Positions 1-12,134 are shown, numbered from the stretch's first letter. The stretch is 64,000 bases of DNA from Thelephora terrestris (GCA_015956445.1 WIUZ02000020.1:372001-436000), one strand, 5' to 3'. Notes: generated by a model from the sequence alone, not told the origin. Program-made: numbers and translations.

Positions 1-443
1 ATACCCAGTCCTTTACAGGAGTCATAATTCTACAAGGAACCAAACGTGTGTAAACATGGTCTGTGCGTACTTTAGGGTAGGTTGAATGAGTCGGGGAAAA
101 GGGACTTAGGGCGATGAACGGTAATGACTAATACTAAAAACAAATAGGAGGAGCGACTAGGGGGATGTCTTCTGATCGACGGGGATTTCTCTGGGTTTCG
201 GAAGTAGTAGAAGCGTGGCGGGGATTTCCCCTGATCGATGGGGATTTCTCTGGGTTTCGGGAGTAGTAGAAGTATGGAGGGGAAATCTTCTGATCGATGG
301 GGATTTCTCAGGTTTTGATGGGATCGCGATCTGGGGTTGAGGGTTTGTTTACCCTAATTGGGACTTTAATAGAAAATGATTATTGTTTTCCCCTTTTGGG
401 ATTCTGTTGAGTCAGGATGTATTTAAGTCAGGGGGTTTAATGA
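1..443. repeat. 59-base tandem repeat in AT-rich upstream region
   Basis: No gene is seen in this stretch. From about 161 to 314 a unit of 59 bases (GGGGAT, TTCTGATCGA, GGGGATTTCTCTGGGTTTCGG, AGTAGTAGAAG) is repeated about 2.6 times, with unit starts at 161, 220 and 279. A TATA-like GTATTTAAG lies near 419, just ahead of the next gene. The repeat may be part of that gene's promoter. Confidence 0.7.
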
Positions 444-515
444 TTGTTCCCTCCATCGTCTCTTTTCTACTCCCACCAAACCAACCACCACTCTTCTAAC
501 CAACCTTTGGATATT

Positions 516-1259
516 ATGTCTTCTTCCGTCGCCAACAACGCCGCACTCAACGCCGCTGCCACCCCTTTCGACTTTACTCCGCCCTTCGAGGCGAATGCTC
601 CTTACAATGTGGAGCAGCACCTATATGACTCCCCCGCCAACATCGCTCATGACAACCGCGTCGCCATCGACTTCCTCACCGCTCACAACGCTCCTGCTGA
701 GTTCTGGGAGCAGGCTGGGTACGAAGACCCCAGACTTCCCATGCCTCGGATGCAGGCTCAACACCCTGCGGCCTCTCGCTTGTTGGACGTTATGGAGAGG
801 GACAGGGAGGATAGAATCGCGAAGTTGGAGAAGCGCGTGGACCTCATGTACGTTATCATGAACAGTTTGAATGATGACTTCTCTCACTTTGCTTTGGAAC
901 ATTGGGGACCTTTCCAGGCATCTCTCTTCCGATATTTCGGACACCAATGCCATGGGGCCTATTGCACCGACCCCCCTTGCAAGTCCCCAGTCGTCCCTTC
1001 GCCACCGCCAGGATCAGGGTGTTCCTCTCCCTCCATCCCCTCCCTGGAGTCCTGCCCCAGTTCGCCAGATGGTGGAGAGGTCCCAGAAGAAGAAGACCTG
1101 CAAGAGTCCGATGACTCGTTCTGGTCAACGTTGTCGTCCCTCCGACAAGTCACGGCAGGTGAAGATGAAGTTGAAGGTGGAAGTGGCGGGTCTCCAAGAC
1201 CGCTATGGGTTCTCCTTAGTGAGCGGGGCCTTGCTGGACGTGCGACGAGAGATGTATGA
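516..1259 (+). CDS. Hypothetical protein, uncertain 3' end
   Basis: I do not recognise this protein. I chose the ATG at 516 (MSSSVANNAALN) because a TATA-like element lies about 97 bases upstream; an in-frame start at 444 would sit close to the expected transcription start. The product is about 247 residues with a short charged, possibly coiled-coil stretch (DREDRIAKLEKRVDLMY) and a Pro/Ser/Glu-rich C-terminal half. The second frame stays open to 1425 and reads into a cysteine/histidine-rich tail (CRECW, HHFAHRC, CSC). The true protein may therefore change frame through an unrecognised intron near 1170, or a frameshift may be present. It lies directly upstream of a Plavaka transposase gene that seems to lack its N-terminal part, so it could belong to the same element. 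Function unknown. Confidence 0.4.
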   Translation: MSSSVANNAALNAAATPFDFTPPFEANAPYNVEQHLYDSPANIAHDNRVAIDFLTAHNAPAEFWEQAGYEDPRLPMPRMQAQHPAASRLLDVMERDREDRIAKLEKRVDLMYVIMNSLNDDFSHFALEHWGPFQASLFRYFGHQCHGAYCTDPPCKSPVVPSPPPGSGCSSPSIPSLESCPSSPDGGEVPEEEDLQESDDSFWSTLSSLRQVTAGEDEVEGGSGGSPRPLWVLLSERGLAGRATRDV

Positions 1260-1511
1260 GAGTCTCTCTCATGATGTGTTGGGGTGTAGGGAATGTTGGC
1301 AGGATCCGGTGACGCGAGAGTGGTCTTATTGCCCTGAAAGTGTTTATAATCCTCACCACTTCGCTCACCGTTGCCCTCTTCCTCAGAACTGTTCATGCGA
1401 TGTCGACCCATTCGTTCTTGTTTGAGTCGATAGTCCTTCTTTTTTATCTTTGTACTATTACTACTGCGAATGAGACCAATGTCTTGAATTACTTGTGCGA
1501 TTTTGGCTACT

Positions 1512-4217
1512 ATGTCACGCGTTCGTGACAGTGACGGACTAACGTACGAGACCCAGTGCCGCCCGCTCTGGGATTGGATCCTCGACCATTTGGTCGATCC
1601 AGATCTTGTACGCCAGTTTGAGTGGGACGCGCGAAAGGTCTTCAGGTACAATAAAGAAAAGGATACGTACGTACAACTTTATACAGAGCCATGGACTGGA
1701 AAGCGCTTTTGGGACGTCCAGGTGAGATTTATTAATTCTTTTTAAATCTGGGGCTCGTGCTGAAAAGATTTGAAGTCGAACCTACCGGCAGACGCCAAAA
1801 TGCTCTGCCTCGAGTTGTACGCCGACAAAACAAAACTCTCGTCGTTTGGGACGCAGAAAGGTTACCCTGTAATGGCTAGGATCCTCAACCTTCCAGTGGG
1901 AATCCGAAATGGCGACGGCTTTGGGGGTGCTCGCGTTGTCGGATGGCTTCCTGTGGTATGTTTAAAATACTTTTAATTTGTACAGAATTAATTCTACATA
2001 AATATAGGTTGAGGATGACGCCAAGAACAAGGGTAGACCTGGCTGGGTTGACTTTAAACGGGTGGTCTGGCATGCCTCTTTTTACAAACTTCTTGAATCG
2101 ATCGAGGAGATCTCGGAGATCGGGCACTGGGTGAGATGTGGAGATGGGGTAGAACGTCATGTTTTTCCATTAATATTAATCCTCTCTGCGGATTACGAAG
2201 AACAGTAAGTGAATATCAGCCCACTGATCCACACTCAGATAACACGCTGAGTTCGACAACTCAGGTCTGTCATGGCTCTGATCCGCGGAGTTGGCAGCCT
2301 GTACCCATGCCCACGGTGCCTAGTTGCTGATGTAGATCTTGACAGCTTTCCCAATAGGTCCCGGGCCCGAACCGCCCAGCAGACAAAGGCAACGATCGAG
2401 GAAGCACGAGAGCAAGATCTCGTTGGGGAAAGCGAGGAGATACTGAAAAATTGTGGCCTTCGAGATATTGACGTACGTTCTCATTTTATTTTTAACTTGT
2501 TCTACTACTTACCCATAAATAATGCAATCGCAGAACATATTTTGGAAGATAAAAAACTCGGACCCACATGACACCTTATCTTTTGATCGGCTTCATACTT
2601 TCCCCGGTGGATTGTTTCGGCATCATCTCTGGGTCCACGCCAAAACACATGCCCAGGAACTTGGCAGAGCGGCGTGCACCACGATTGATGACATGTAAGT
2701 TTTTCAATCCGTGCCCCAATCTGATGAACGTCTCACCCAAAACTCATGACAGGGCAAATACTATGCCTCGTTGGAGGGATTTCAACCACTTCTCGGCATA
2801 TCTCTCAGTCGATTTCACAGATGGATCTAAATGGGAAGATATGTCAAAGGTATGTCACAAATCAATTCATTAACGTGCACTAATATTGATTGATCTTACG
2901 CGATGTCAGATATGCGTCCCAGTGATGCGAAGCACGCTCGGAGAGGATGCGAGTGGCCGACGCCTCCTCTCCTGCATCCGAGCATATGTTGAGCTCGACG
3001 TCCTGTCGTCTCTCGACCTCCACACCGACACAACAATCAAGTACGGTAGGAAAATGGAGGAAAAGTTTTTCAAGCTGGCGCATGTAGGTCGTCTATTTTT
3101 TCACTCGGAAAGATGAAACTACTAATATATTTTAAATTACTCGACAGGCGTACAACAAGGGGGGTTGGAAATTCCCGAAGATGCACCTCACCACGCATCT
3201 TTTTGATGACATTGAGTCAAAGGGCGCCACCCGAAACTACACAAGCAAGACTTTCGAAAAGCTGCATGGCCCTTTAGGGGAGACTTACGAAAGGCGCACA
3301 AATTTCAAGGACATCGCGAATCAGGTGAGTAATTATTACACAACCTGCCGACATAACAGTGACTAATTCTATTGCCAGATTCTCAGAGTCGAGCATCACG
3401 ACCTGGTCCTCGATTACATCCGATCTCGAGTCGACCGGCTCGACGCCTTTCATGAGAAAGCACGCCGAGATGCTGCAGACGCCGTTGATCCCACAACCAC
3501 AAGCAGGGATCAAATCAGCTGCGTGGGGGAATCGTATCAGATATCATCTGGTACAAACCACTTGACCGCATTGGGATCAAAGTTGGAGACCAAGACAATT
3601 GATGCCTTCCTTGAGAGTGAGACCAAGAAGGACGACCTCGCGTTCAACGCCTTGCGTTCTCGCATCACACAAGTGATTCGGGCGCTGAGTGGACAATCGG
3701 ACCTAGTTGTCACTGGCCTGCACGACGTACGTTCATTTATGTCATGATCTTTCGATCCAGATCTGACAGATTTAATTACATACAGATCACTGAATACATG
3801 TTCGTCAAAGTGGGGTACGAATCCATTGTCAATTGGGAGATCAAGACAGATTACCTGCGTTGCAACCCGAAATTCCACGGAAAATCACGGTATGATTTTG
3901 TGATTGTAGATCTCCCGCATGGGTGTGTGTTTGCACAGCTTGCGTGCATCTTTGTTTGCCGGGTTGGCAGGCACGACTATCGCCTTGCCCTCATTCAAGC
4001 GCTGGACAAGAGCACCCGGCAGAACGCAAAGGCCGTCGACAAGGAACTGTCAATCCTCAGGTGGCACATCCAGGCTCGGAGTAGGTGTGAGGTGATTCCC
4101 TTGGATTCTATTGTGCGTGGGGCGGTGTTGCTGGAAGACATAAAAAACCGTGGGGATTATTTTGTCATTGACACGCTTGATGGGGACATGTTCTTACGAC
4201 TAAAGCAGAAGTTTTGA
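1512..4217 (+). CDS. Plavaka-family DNA transposase (copy A), N-terminally short
   Basis: Transposase of the Plavaka lineage, a fungal cut-and-paste group placed near CACTA/KDZ elements. Ten exons join in frame to about 727 residues: 1512-1721, 1776-1955, 2008-2204, 2265-2472, 2534-2694, 2753-2849, 2910-3083, 3148-3324, 3379-3726, 3786-4217. Recognisable family blocks in order are PLWDWILDHLV, EPWTGKRFWDVQ, LYADKTKLSSFGTQKGYPV, LILILSADYEEQ, NIFWKIKNSDPHDTLSFDRLH, PRWRDFNHF, FTDGSKWEDMSK, WKFPKMHLTTHLFDDIE, and the C-terminal FAQLACIFVCRVG and VIDTLDGDMFLR blocks. The first exon opens late in the family alignment, so an N-terminal region present in relatives is missing or lies in unrecognised sequence. 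The reading frame is otherwise intact. A second gene of probable transposon origin follows 187 bases downstream. Family assignment is from recalled sequence patterns. Confidence 0.75.
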
Positions 4218-4403
4218 TAGCGTAGACGTTTCAGTATTTGACATGCAGTGCAGCACGCCGGAATCAATCATATGTCTGTTTTTTTAGTAATCGCGAGTCG
4301 GCAACGCGTGGATCATTATGTGAGTGATGTACGTTGATCGCCTCTTAACCACATCCAGCTTGCGTAGGTATATAACCCACCCTCCACAACAGAGGTTGGG
4401 ACC

Positions 4404-6180
4404 ATGGAGGCCTTCTCTCTCTCCGATATATCTGACTCAGAGGACCCTGGGGTCGTTAGCACTCGGCCCATTGTCCAGGTACCGATATTTTTTGTGGCAA
4501 AATTCTGACGTCACTCTCATGGCGTTGACAGCCTGGTTTGGACGAGCGTCAGAGGGTAGCTGTCACCTCCACTCAGACGAATCGTTCCACCGCTGAACCC
4601 GTTAGCGTCCACACGCTTGAGGCAGTAAGTTCGAAATTTTCATGTTTCCACTGATACTGATCTGATGTTTGATAGGCTCTCCGTCGTGCGCAGCTGTCCG
4701 TAGGTGACGCCCATGTTCAATCGCAGCAAGACGTACGCAACGGATCATCCGTGTCCTCTGGGACAGGCCCCTCAAAGAAACAGCCACTTGACCCTGCTGA
4801 CGCTGACGCGATTCGGGATGCTGGCGCCAAGATTTTTGCGTTGTGTACTCCATGGCCAGAGTGGACGGTTGCCCGTGGCTTCCTCATAGGTTCGTCGGCC
4901 AAAGTTGACCCCAGTACTATCAAAGCCAGCGATCACGATGGAGAAGAGATTTTGTCCTACATACCCCCCTCATCTGTAAGGGCTTTCTTGTCGAGGACCG
5001 GCCAATCAGTGGTAAGTGATTGCATCTTATCTATTTTACTCGTGTCTAAAATGATTATAGATGACCTGGAGGTTGACAGGCCTCCGAGGCACTCATATCA
5101 GCAACATCCGACAATGCGGACGGCTAATCTTCGGAGCTCAATTCCAGCCGGAGTGGTTTCCGTCGAAATTCAAGGATAGAGGGAGCATCAAGATGCTCCA
5201 ACAACTTGTAGGTGCAGATGGGGAAGGTGATGTGAAGACGTATCGCCTCTTCCCACCAATCCTTTTTCCGGAGGGGTCCACTAGGATGCGAGACGTCTTC
5301 CTGAACCCGGCATTGATCACGTAAGTGATCCCCTTTCATTGAAGGACCTAGTTTCGAGGATACTGATCAGCCATAGGTTTTGAAAGTCATATTTTTCGGT
5401 CGCTCGTCACTCGAGGGCAATGGTAAATCCTCTGGCCCCACTCCCTCAGGGGTGAAATGGGGGTTGAGTGAGGTTACCCCGGGGACAATCGCTCTTGCAG
5501 CCGTTATTGTAAGTCCCACTGATCATAGATATCGTACGGAAAATTAATTTAACTCGCAGGTTCGGGCAATATTGTCACCCGATACAGATTTTGCACCGAG
5601 AGGCAACGTCACCGGGATCAACTACTTGGAATCATTCCGGGAGTACAAGAAGATCTTATCTTCAGATCCTCTGGACCCCACCTACCAGAGGATCTTTACG
5701 ATCTTCAACACTTCTCTCTTTGGCGTTACGGCAACTCCCAGAGCCGAATTTGTCCTCGATACCGGTGACTACGATGCAGAGCTCAGGGAGTTTAATGAGC
5801 GGTTGGCTGCCGAAAAAAGTGGAGATAACGAGACCACCGACCTGCCCCCACCTTCGCCTCCAGCACCCTCCAGTCCCCCCAGATCCCAAATCTCCGTTTC
5901 CGTCACATCTAATGTCTCGCTCGTGACAACGGCCGTAAATGTTGTCACCAGCAATATCGCCCTTGTTCCAACTGACGAAACTGCCGTCGAGACTCTTCCC
6001 CCAGCCCCGAAGGTCACCAAGCCCCCCACCAAGAAGAAGGCCGCCCGGGGTTCATCCACAATTACAGGTCCTCCCGGCCACGACGCTGAGCCAGTTGCCC
6101 CCACCAAGAAGAATCCCGCCAGAAAGGCAAAGACCACGTCCACGGAGCCCCCCACTAGATCTACTAGGAGCCGTTCGTAG
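4404..6180 (+). pseudogene. Probable Plavaka-associated accessory gene with one-base splice-site frameshift
   Basis: Six exons can be traced: 4404-4478, 4532-4624, 4676-5011, 5061-5320, 5377-5508, 5560-6180. I do not know a function. Visible features are an acidic N-terminus (MEAFSLSDISDSEDPG), a central conserved-looking block (MTWRLTGLRGTHISNIRQ), a block beginning LKVIFFGRSSL, the stretch AILSPDTDFAPRGNVTGINY, and a basic Pro/Lys-rich tail (KVTKPPTKKKAARG, ending RSTRSRS). From memory, this last block resembles uncharacterised agaricomycete proteins often found beside transposases. Exon lengths sum to 1517, one short of a multiple of three. The fault falls at the junction of exons 4 and 5: joining ATCAC to GTTTTGAAAG gives TTT TGA, while one more G before the GTAAGT at 5321 would keep the frame. 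The gene is probably inactivated, unless another splice site is used. TATA-like GTATATAAC lies near 4367. Confidence 0.5.
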
Positions 6181-6333
6181 CTAGCTGTAATATCACACAT
6201 GTTATTTTTTACAATTACAGCGCAATCAATTTTTGTTCCCCACTCTTGAGGCAAGGGACGCCAGGGATACCATGGGTAAATTCCAAACCCGCCACTGGAA
6301 AACAATTTGTTTCTATGTTCATGGCCTTCTTCT

Positions 6334-7286
6334 CACTGGGGGCAAGGGGTCAAATACCCAGTGGGTACATGCTGAATACATTGTGATCACAGTCAACAAG
6401 TGATCACAATGTGCCCAGTGGGGAAAATTTGAATGCATTCAAAATGTGCCCAGCCATGTGAATCCAATGTGCCCAGCGGGCACATTTTGATTGTGATCAC
6501 AATGTACCCATCAATGTGATCTCAATGTACCCACTGGGGACATTTTGATTGTGATCAGAATGTGCCCATCAATGTGATCTCAATGTGCCCAGTGGGGACA
6601 TTTTGATTGCAATCACAATGTACCCATCAATGTGTTCACAATGTGCCCAGCTCATTACATAATGGTTTCTTTCACAATGTTTTCCACAATGTGTCCAGCA
6701 TGTGGCTGAGCCACTCATTCAAACTTCTTTCACAAAGTATCCAGTAATGTGTCCATAATGTCCCCAGGGGGTTCTTTTTGAAGTAATCACAATGTAATCA
6801 CAATATTGTTCAATTTCACCATGTATTCTCAAAGAAATCACTATGTGTATGGCTGTACACATTCTAGACACATCACTGGATACTTTGTGAAAGAAGTTTG
6901 AATGAGTGGCTCAGCCACATGCTGGACACATTGTGGACAACATTGTGAAAGAAACTATTATATAATGAGCTGGGCACATTGTGAACACATTGATGGGTAC
7001 ATTTTGATTGTAATCAAAATGTCCCCACTGGGCACATTGAGATCACATTGATGGGCACATTCTGATCACAATCAAAATGTCCCCAGTGGGTACATTGAGA
7101 TCACATTGATGGGTACATTGTGATCACAATCAAAATGTGCCCGCTGGGCACATTGGATTCACATGGCTGGGCACATTTTGAATGCATTCAAATTTTCCCC
7201 ACTGGGCACATTGTGATCACTTGTTGACTGTGATCACAATGTATTCAGCATGTACCCACTGGGTATTTGACCCCTTGCCCCCAGTG
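6334..7286. mobile_element. Non-autonomous CACTA-like foldback element (953-base palindrome)
   Basis: Arms of about 420 bases (6334-6753 and 6867-7286) are inverted copies with only a handful of mismatches, separated by a spacer of about 113 bases. The ends read CACTGGGGGCAAGGGG and its exact complement. TCT flanks both sides (6331-6333 and 7287-7289), a 3-base target duplication. CACTR ends plus a 3-base duplication are the signature of the CACTA/EnSpm superfamily. The arms contain imperfect repeats of a module with AATGTGCCCAGTGGGGACA and TTGATTGTGATCACAATG. There is no coding capacity, so it would need a transposase in trans; whether the neighbouring Plavaka enzymes act on it is unknown. 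A hairpin this long is expected to be hard to replicate and to amplify. Confidence 0.85.
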
Positions 7287-9243
7287 TCTTTAATTGTCAG
7301 AGAATGTAAGGAACTCTGAGCCCCAGTAAGTGATTCCCTTGCAAACCATTCACACCTCTCACTAACTTCACTGATAAGAACGTGATTACCGATTGTTAAC
7401 GTACGATGCACGTGATCATTGATTGTCAACATGTGATATTCCTCAAATCTAATCAAAATCTAAGGTACGTCGAGTATATCAGCACAGCTGATAAGAATTT
7501 TTGACTTTCTTCAGCAACGGTCCCAGGTGATGGTTATCACTTAAACAACGCCATTGTTATTATATGATGAGATTGTTATTATGTGAAGAAAATAATCACT
7601 TCCTTTACCAACTGAGATGTTGCCCACGTAATTATACTCATAAGAATCAGACTCTCTCTTAATAATTAACCCGGAAATTTGTCATATTATTATGCGTGGT
7701 AATGATGTGAGGATTTTTCCGACAGGACCAAGAGCCGGAAAGAGGAACCCCGCTCTACCCTGTGGAGTTGTTAGTCGAGTTCATTGACTAATCAACCAGC
7801 CTGCTTGGTTTCTATACTCTAGTCTCTAAGCAAACCAAAGGGTGTTAGTTATCTTCTGTATAGAAAATAACACTACACTACCCACAAACCCGACAGCGGT
7901 CAAGGCCAAAAACAGGTGAACATATGATCAACGATGTCAAAAATAACATAAGATAAAATCAAATGTAGGAAGGCTGTTGCAGGAGCCTCAGCGGCAGCAC
8001 AACGCCAGACAACGCCCCAGCGAGTTTTTGGATGTCAATTTTTGGCAATGCTAAGCGGAATACCGAGGAATTGATCGGATCACGGGTCTTGGAAAGTTCC
8101 GAGGCCGTTCCGAAGGTCAGAAAAATTTCCTTGCTTGCAAGGTTTCTTCGACCCCCCTAAATTATAAGTGCCACCTCTGTATTACTGAGCAATTTGACCG
8201 TTGAGATGGTAACATGTATTCAGGTCCGATCACCAACCGGTCCGATGGGTACTAGGCACATGAGCGACTGGCCAAACCAGTGACTCTGAGCCGCTCTGAG
8301 CGGCACCGACGCACCACCAGTGGGTGATTAACTTGGAGGGCCTCGAGAGATAAGAATTTAATGGGTTGGGCCGCCTGGAAACATAGACTATCGATATGCG
8401 TGTATACAATTACCTTGCTTGCGGGGTTTCTGTGACCCCCCAAATTATAAGCGCCGTGTCACCCAAAATCCCAAGGTTTGACGGTACGAATGTCACTTGG
8501 CAGTCGTCGGTGCATGAGCTGGCTTGTTTCAGCATAAATATACCCGGCCTGGGGTGTTCATTCAACCGGGTGGTTCCTCAGGCTCGACAATGCCAACGGT
8601 TGGTGTTATATTTCTTTTTCACACTTTCTATGGCAAGCATTTGTGTTTTTGCGGCACATTTTGACTACTACTGACCTTCTCAACAGTCGTATACGTAACT
8701 GGTCTACCAAGCAAGGTTTCGGCCGACGCAAAGGCGGCATTTTTCTAGTCATCAGCAACATGGCAAATTCCTTTTTCAGCGCTTTAATCATTCTTATTTG
8801 AAAAAAAAGCAGAAAATAATAAATAAGCCCCAAGTTGTCTAAGCCATGTCATTGACTTATGCAAGTCGTGAGACGGAGACCGCAAACCAAAAGACAAGCC
8901 CAAGAAAAGTGTCAAAATAAGTTTAATTTGAGTAATGACCGTGACATGACACAAGAGTTTAGGTAAGTGACTAAGAAGCGTGTAAGGTACGAGAGTTCAT
9001 GATAATGGTGAGCGAGTGAGCCTAAGTGAATACGAGAGTTCTGTGATTATGGTGGATACGAGCGAGAGCCGACGTGATCATGGTTGATACGAGCGAGAGC
9101 CGAAGTGATTACGGGTCAATACGAGCAGGAGATGGATGCGAGTGAGTGTCGAGGAAGGGGAGATTGGTAAACGGATTCAAGTGAGCGTTGCAATGAAAAC
9201 AGAGAGGGTAAATCAACATTGGATGTAAAAGATTGCAATACTA
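7287..9243. other. AT-rich gene-poor interval with short repeats
   Basis: I see no convincing gene. A 43-44 base segment (CCTTGCTTGC, then TTTCT, CCCCC, AAATTATAAG) occurs at 8129-8172 and again at 8413-8455 in direct orientation. A unit of roughly 30-35 bases containing GATACGAGCGAGAGCCG is repeated about three times between 9053 and 9130. The interval separates the foldback element from the DUF6532-like gene. Confidence 0.5.
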
Positions 9244-10463
9244 TCAACAAACACGATCGGCAGCGGGAGAAGGAGGGTCAGAAGGGGGGAGCGGCACACG
9301 TTCTTCCTCCTCTTCAGGGACGTTGTTGTAGATGGCTTCCTCCCTTGAGACCTTCGCAGAGAATGAGGAAAGGGCGCTAAAGATCGAATTCCAGTGGTGC
9401 TCGTTGAGGTCGTTGGCAAGGTAGTCCATAAACTTCACAGTTGTGGGGCCCCAAAACTCGGTGTTGAACTGTTGGCCAGAGGTGATGAAATCACCCGTGG
9501 CATGCATCTTGTAAGCACGTTCGACCTGATAAACACCCGGGTCAGTGATAGGAACAAATGCCGTGAAAAGGGGATGACATACAGCGGCAGTCGCAAGGGC
9601 AAGAACTCCGATCGGTCGGTCTCCAACTCCCGGGTCTTCGCAAGTTGGTGCTTCCATTATGCCTGATGAGGAATAGTAACTGAGGAGTGTTTCAAGGATG
9701 GGATCCGATTGAAAAACCCCGCGCCTCGTCTACATAGAAAGTCAGAAGAGAGTAGGGGAACAATACAAAAAAAAGACGTGCCGTTTTGTATCCACCAACT
9801 CCGGGGTGATTCGGAATGTCGCCCACGACGTATTCGCGCCAGATTATCGGATGGTCCCCATCAGACTTGAAAAGCTGTGTGATGTAGTCAGCCCTTGCAT
9901 GGATGGTGTCGAGCCTCTTCCTGCGGAATGTGTTGGTGAGGTGTCGTTGAACGGCCGTGATAGCAGCAGAAGCGAGGTGGTTGCGAAGGACCCCAAGCGA
10001 GGAGATGGTCTTGTGAAGAGATAAGCATTTGAAAGAGTGCGAGCGAGAGATGCTTACTGGGTGATATACGGCGTCACTGTGCCGGATCCGTGCAGGGAAG
10101 ATGGGATAAACGATGTCATATGATGCTTGGATGGAATCCAGGTCTGTCAGGAACATGGTATTTTTAAACTTTTTATAACACGCTCTTTCTTCGAATTCTT
10201 CTTATCACTTCTTATGTTTGAATGCTTCACATTCCTTATCCTTCACACCATTCATTCAAAACACACACACACGAGCGTACTATTCCAGCGAAGCCACAAC
10301 GAGCTATACAAGTGCTATCTTAGTCCATCAAAAGTCGACTCTATCTACGGCAGGCCTGAAGGTCACCAAACGTCCATCTCGGAGATCGTAGTGCTGGCCC
10401 CTCCTCGCTAGGACCTCCCCAAACATGGCGTCACCATCTTCGGCACTCAGCTGAACAACTAGT

Positions 10464-12067
10464 TCAAGCCGATAGGAAGAGACTCCTTCGAGCGGACCGA
10501 TCAGCCTCCCAGATGTCACCGAACTGCTGAACACCTGATCCCACATCGCCATCACCGGGTGACTGCTCGACAGTACTGTCGACGTAGTCGGCAAGCGACC
10601 CTCCGTCTCCCTCATCGGACCCCTGGGTGGGATCCTGTCTTGCGAGGCGAAGCTGGTGTCGGAGTTGGATCTCGGACTCGACCTGTCGGTAAGGACGGTT
10701 GACCCGATAGCGGAACTCTCGTCCCCCACCTCGACCAGACTGGTCACCATCCGACTCAACTGGTCGAGGGTAAGGATTAGCCGATGGAGCCATGCGATGA
10801 GCAGGACGGCGTCGAGAGCGTTTGCAACGTTGCCCCTTAGTCACCGGACGTACCTCGGCGACCCTCGGAGCATCTTCGGCTCGGTCAACCTCCATGACCT
10901 CATCCTCGATCTTCACCAACTGATGGATCGGCTGCAAGACGCAGCGCCCACAGTTCTCCTTGTCGGAAGCAGCCAAGGTGGAAGCCGGACCTGGAGTCGG
11001 AACGGGAACCGCGTTCTCGATCGGAGGCGTCGCATAGGACGACGGGTTAGGCGATGGGAGTACCACTTCGTCGGCGTACTCCAACTCGAACGGAACATCG
11101 GCGGTCCCCTGACCAACCAACTTGGGACCCTCCTTACAGTTGCAGGTCTTGTCCTGCAAGGACTCGACTTGCGCTGTCAACACAGCCACCACGTTCTCGA
11201 GTTCTTCGGTCTAGGAAATGTCAGCTTCCATCATTCTAAGCAATGATGAAAGCGGCATTACCTTTTCATCCCTCCTGGCCAACGCCCCCTTAATGTTGTT
11301 ATCCCTAACCTTCAACCCGGCGATCAACTCTTGATGGTTGGCGACCATAGCCTCCAACGCCTCGTTTGTCCCCTGCTGGAAGGCCGCCAAGGTCTCCTTC
11401 ATCTGAAGACCCTCCGCCGACAAACGAAGAACGTCTGCCTTCGCCTCCTTCACCTCGCGCTCCAAACGTTCAACCTAGGCAGTTTGATTAGTCGAGAGTC
11501 ATACTCGAATATTCAAACAGAGAACCTACTTTGCTCTCCCCCTCCCGAACGAGCGACCACAATAACGACGTGGCAGCAGTGGCATGGCGGACAGCCCGAG
11601 GAACAGTCGCTCCGTGCTCCAACAGGTCCTGATCATAGATTCCCCTTTGCAGGGTGTACCAGAGCTCCTTCTTGATTGGATGCTCCAACTCTCCGAACCT
11701 ACCCCTCATCTGGAAGGCCACCTTCTCGGCTATGATCGTGCGGACCCAGAGCTCATCATCCCAGGTTAACCCCATCAAATGAGGCATCGTCTCCCTGAGA
11801 CGTTCGGCGTCCACCTCCGTGATGACCTCCAAGATCTAGAAGCCGTTAGCTGGACATCAACGCCCAAAAGAACGTAACCTCTACCTAGAGGAAGGCGTTA
11901 GTGCTAGCACACAAAGCTCTAAGTCTCCCCCATACCTGGTCATCTGTGGTATAGGGAGTCCCCGCCGCACAGGCATAGGTCTTACGGGCGGTGGCACGAC
12001 GGTCGATACGGGAGATGGTGGAGATACCATTGGCAACTTTGTAGGTGTGGTTGTTGGGGAAGGACAT
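10464..12067 (-). CDS. Transposable-element-carried coiled-coil protein, function unknown
   Basis: Four exons with phase-0 introns: 12067-11936, 11835-11530, 11474-11262, 11210-10464, giving 465 residues. The first 150 residues form an apparently globular region (TTDDQ, MPHLMGLTWDDELWVRTII, KKELWYTLQRGIYDQDLLE). Next comes a long heptad-like helix of about 110 residues (VERLEREVKEAKADVLRL, TEELENVVAVLTAQVESL), then a Cys-containing hinge (KTCNCKEG). The remainder is a polar disordered tail with a basic patch (KGQRCKRSRRRPAHR) and an Arg-rich stretch. A TATA box GGCTATAAG (minus strand, 12135-12143) lies about 70 bases upstream of the ATG. The globular-plus-coiled-coil layout loosely recalls retroelement Gag proteins, but there is no zinc knuckle, protease or polymerase. 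It is the only gene of the 3.3-kb element. Confidence 0.7.
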
Positions 12068-12134
12068 GTTTTGGTAAGATGATGGGGAAGTTGCTGGTGT
12101 TGCTGATCAAGGATGGCTCCAAGAAGACGTCCTT

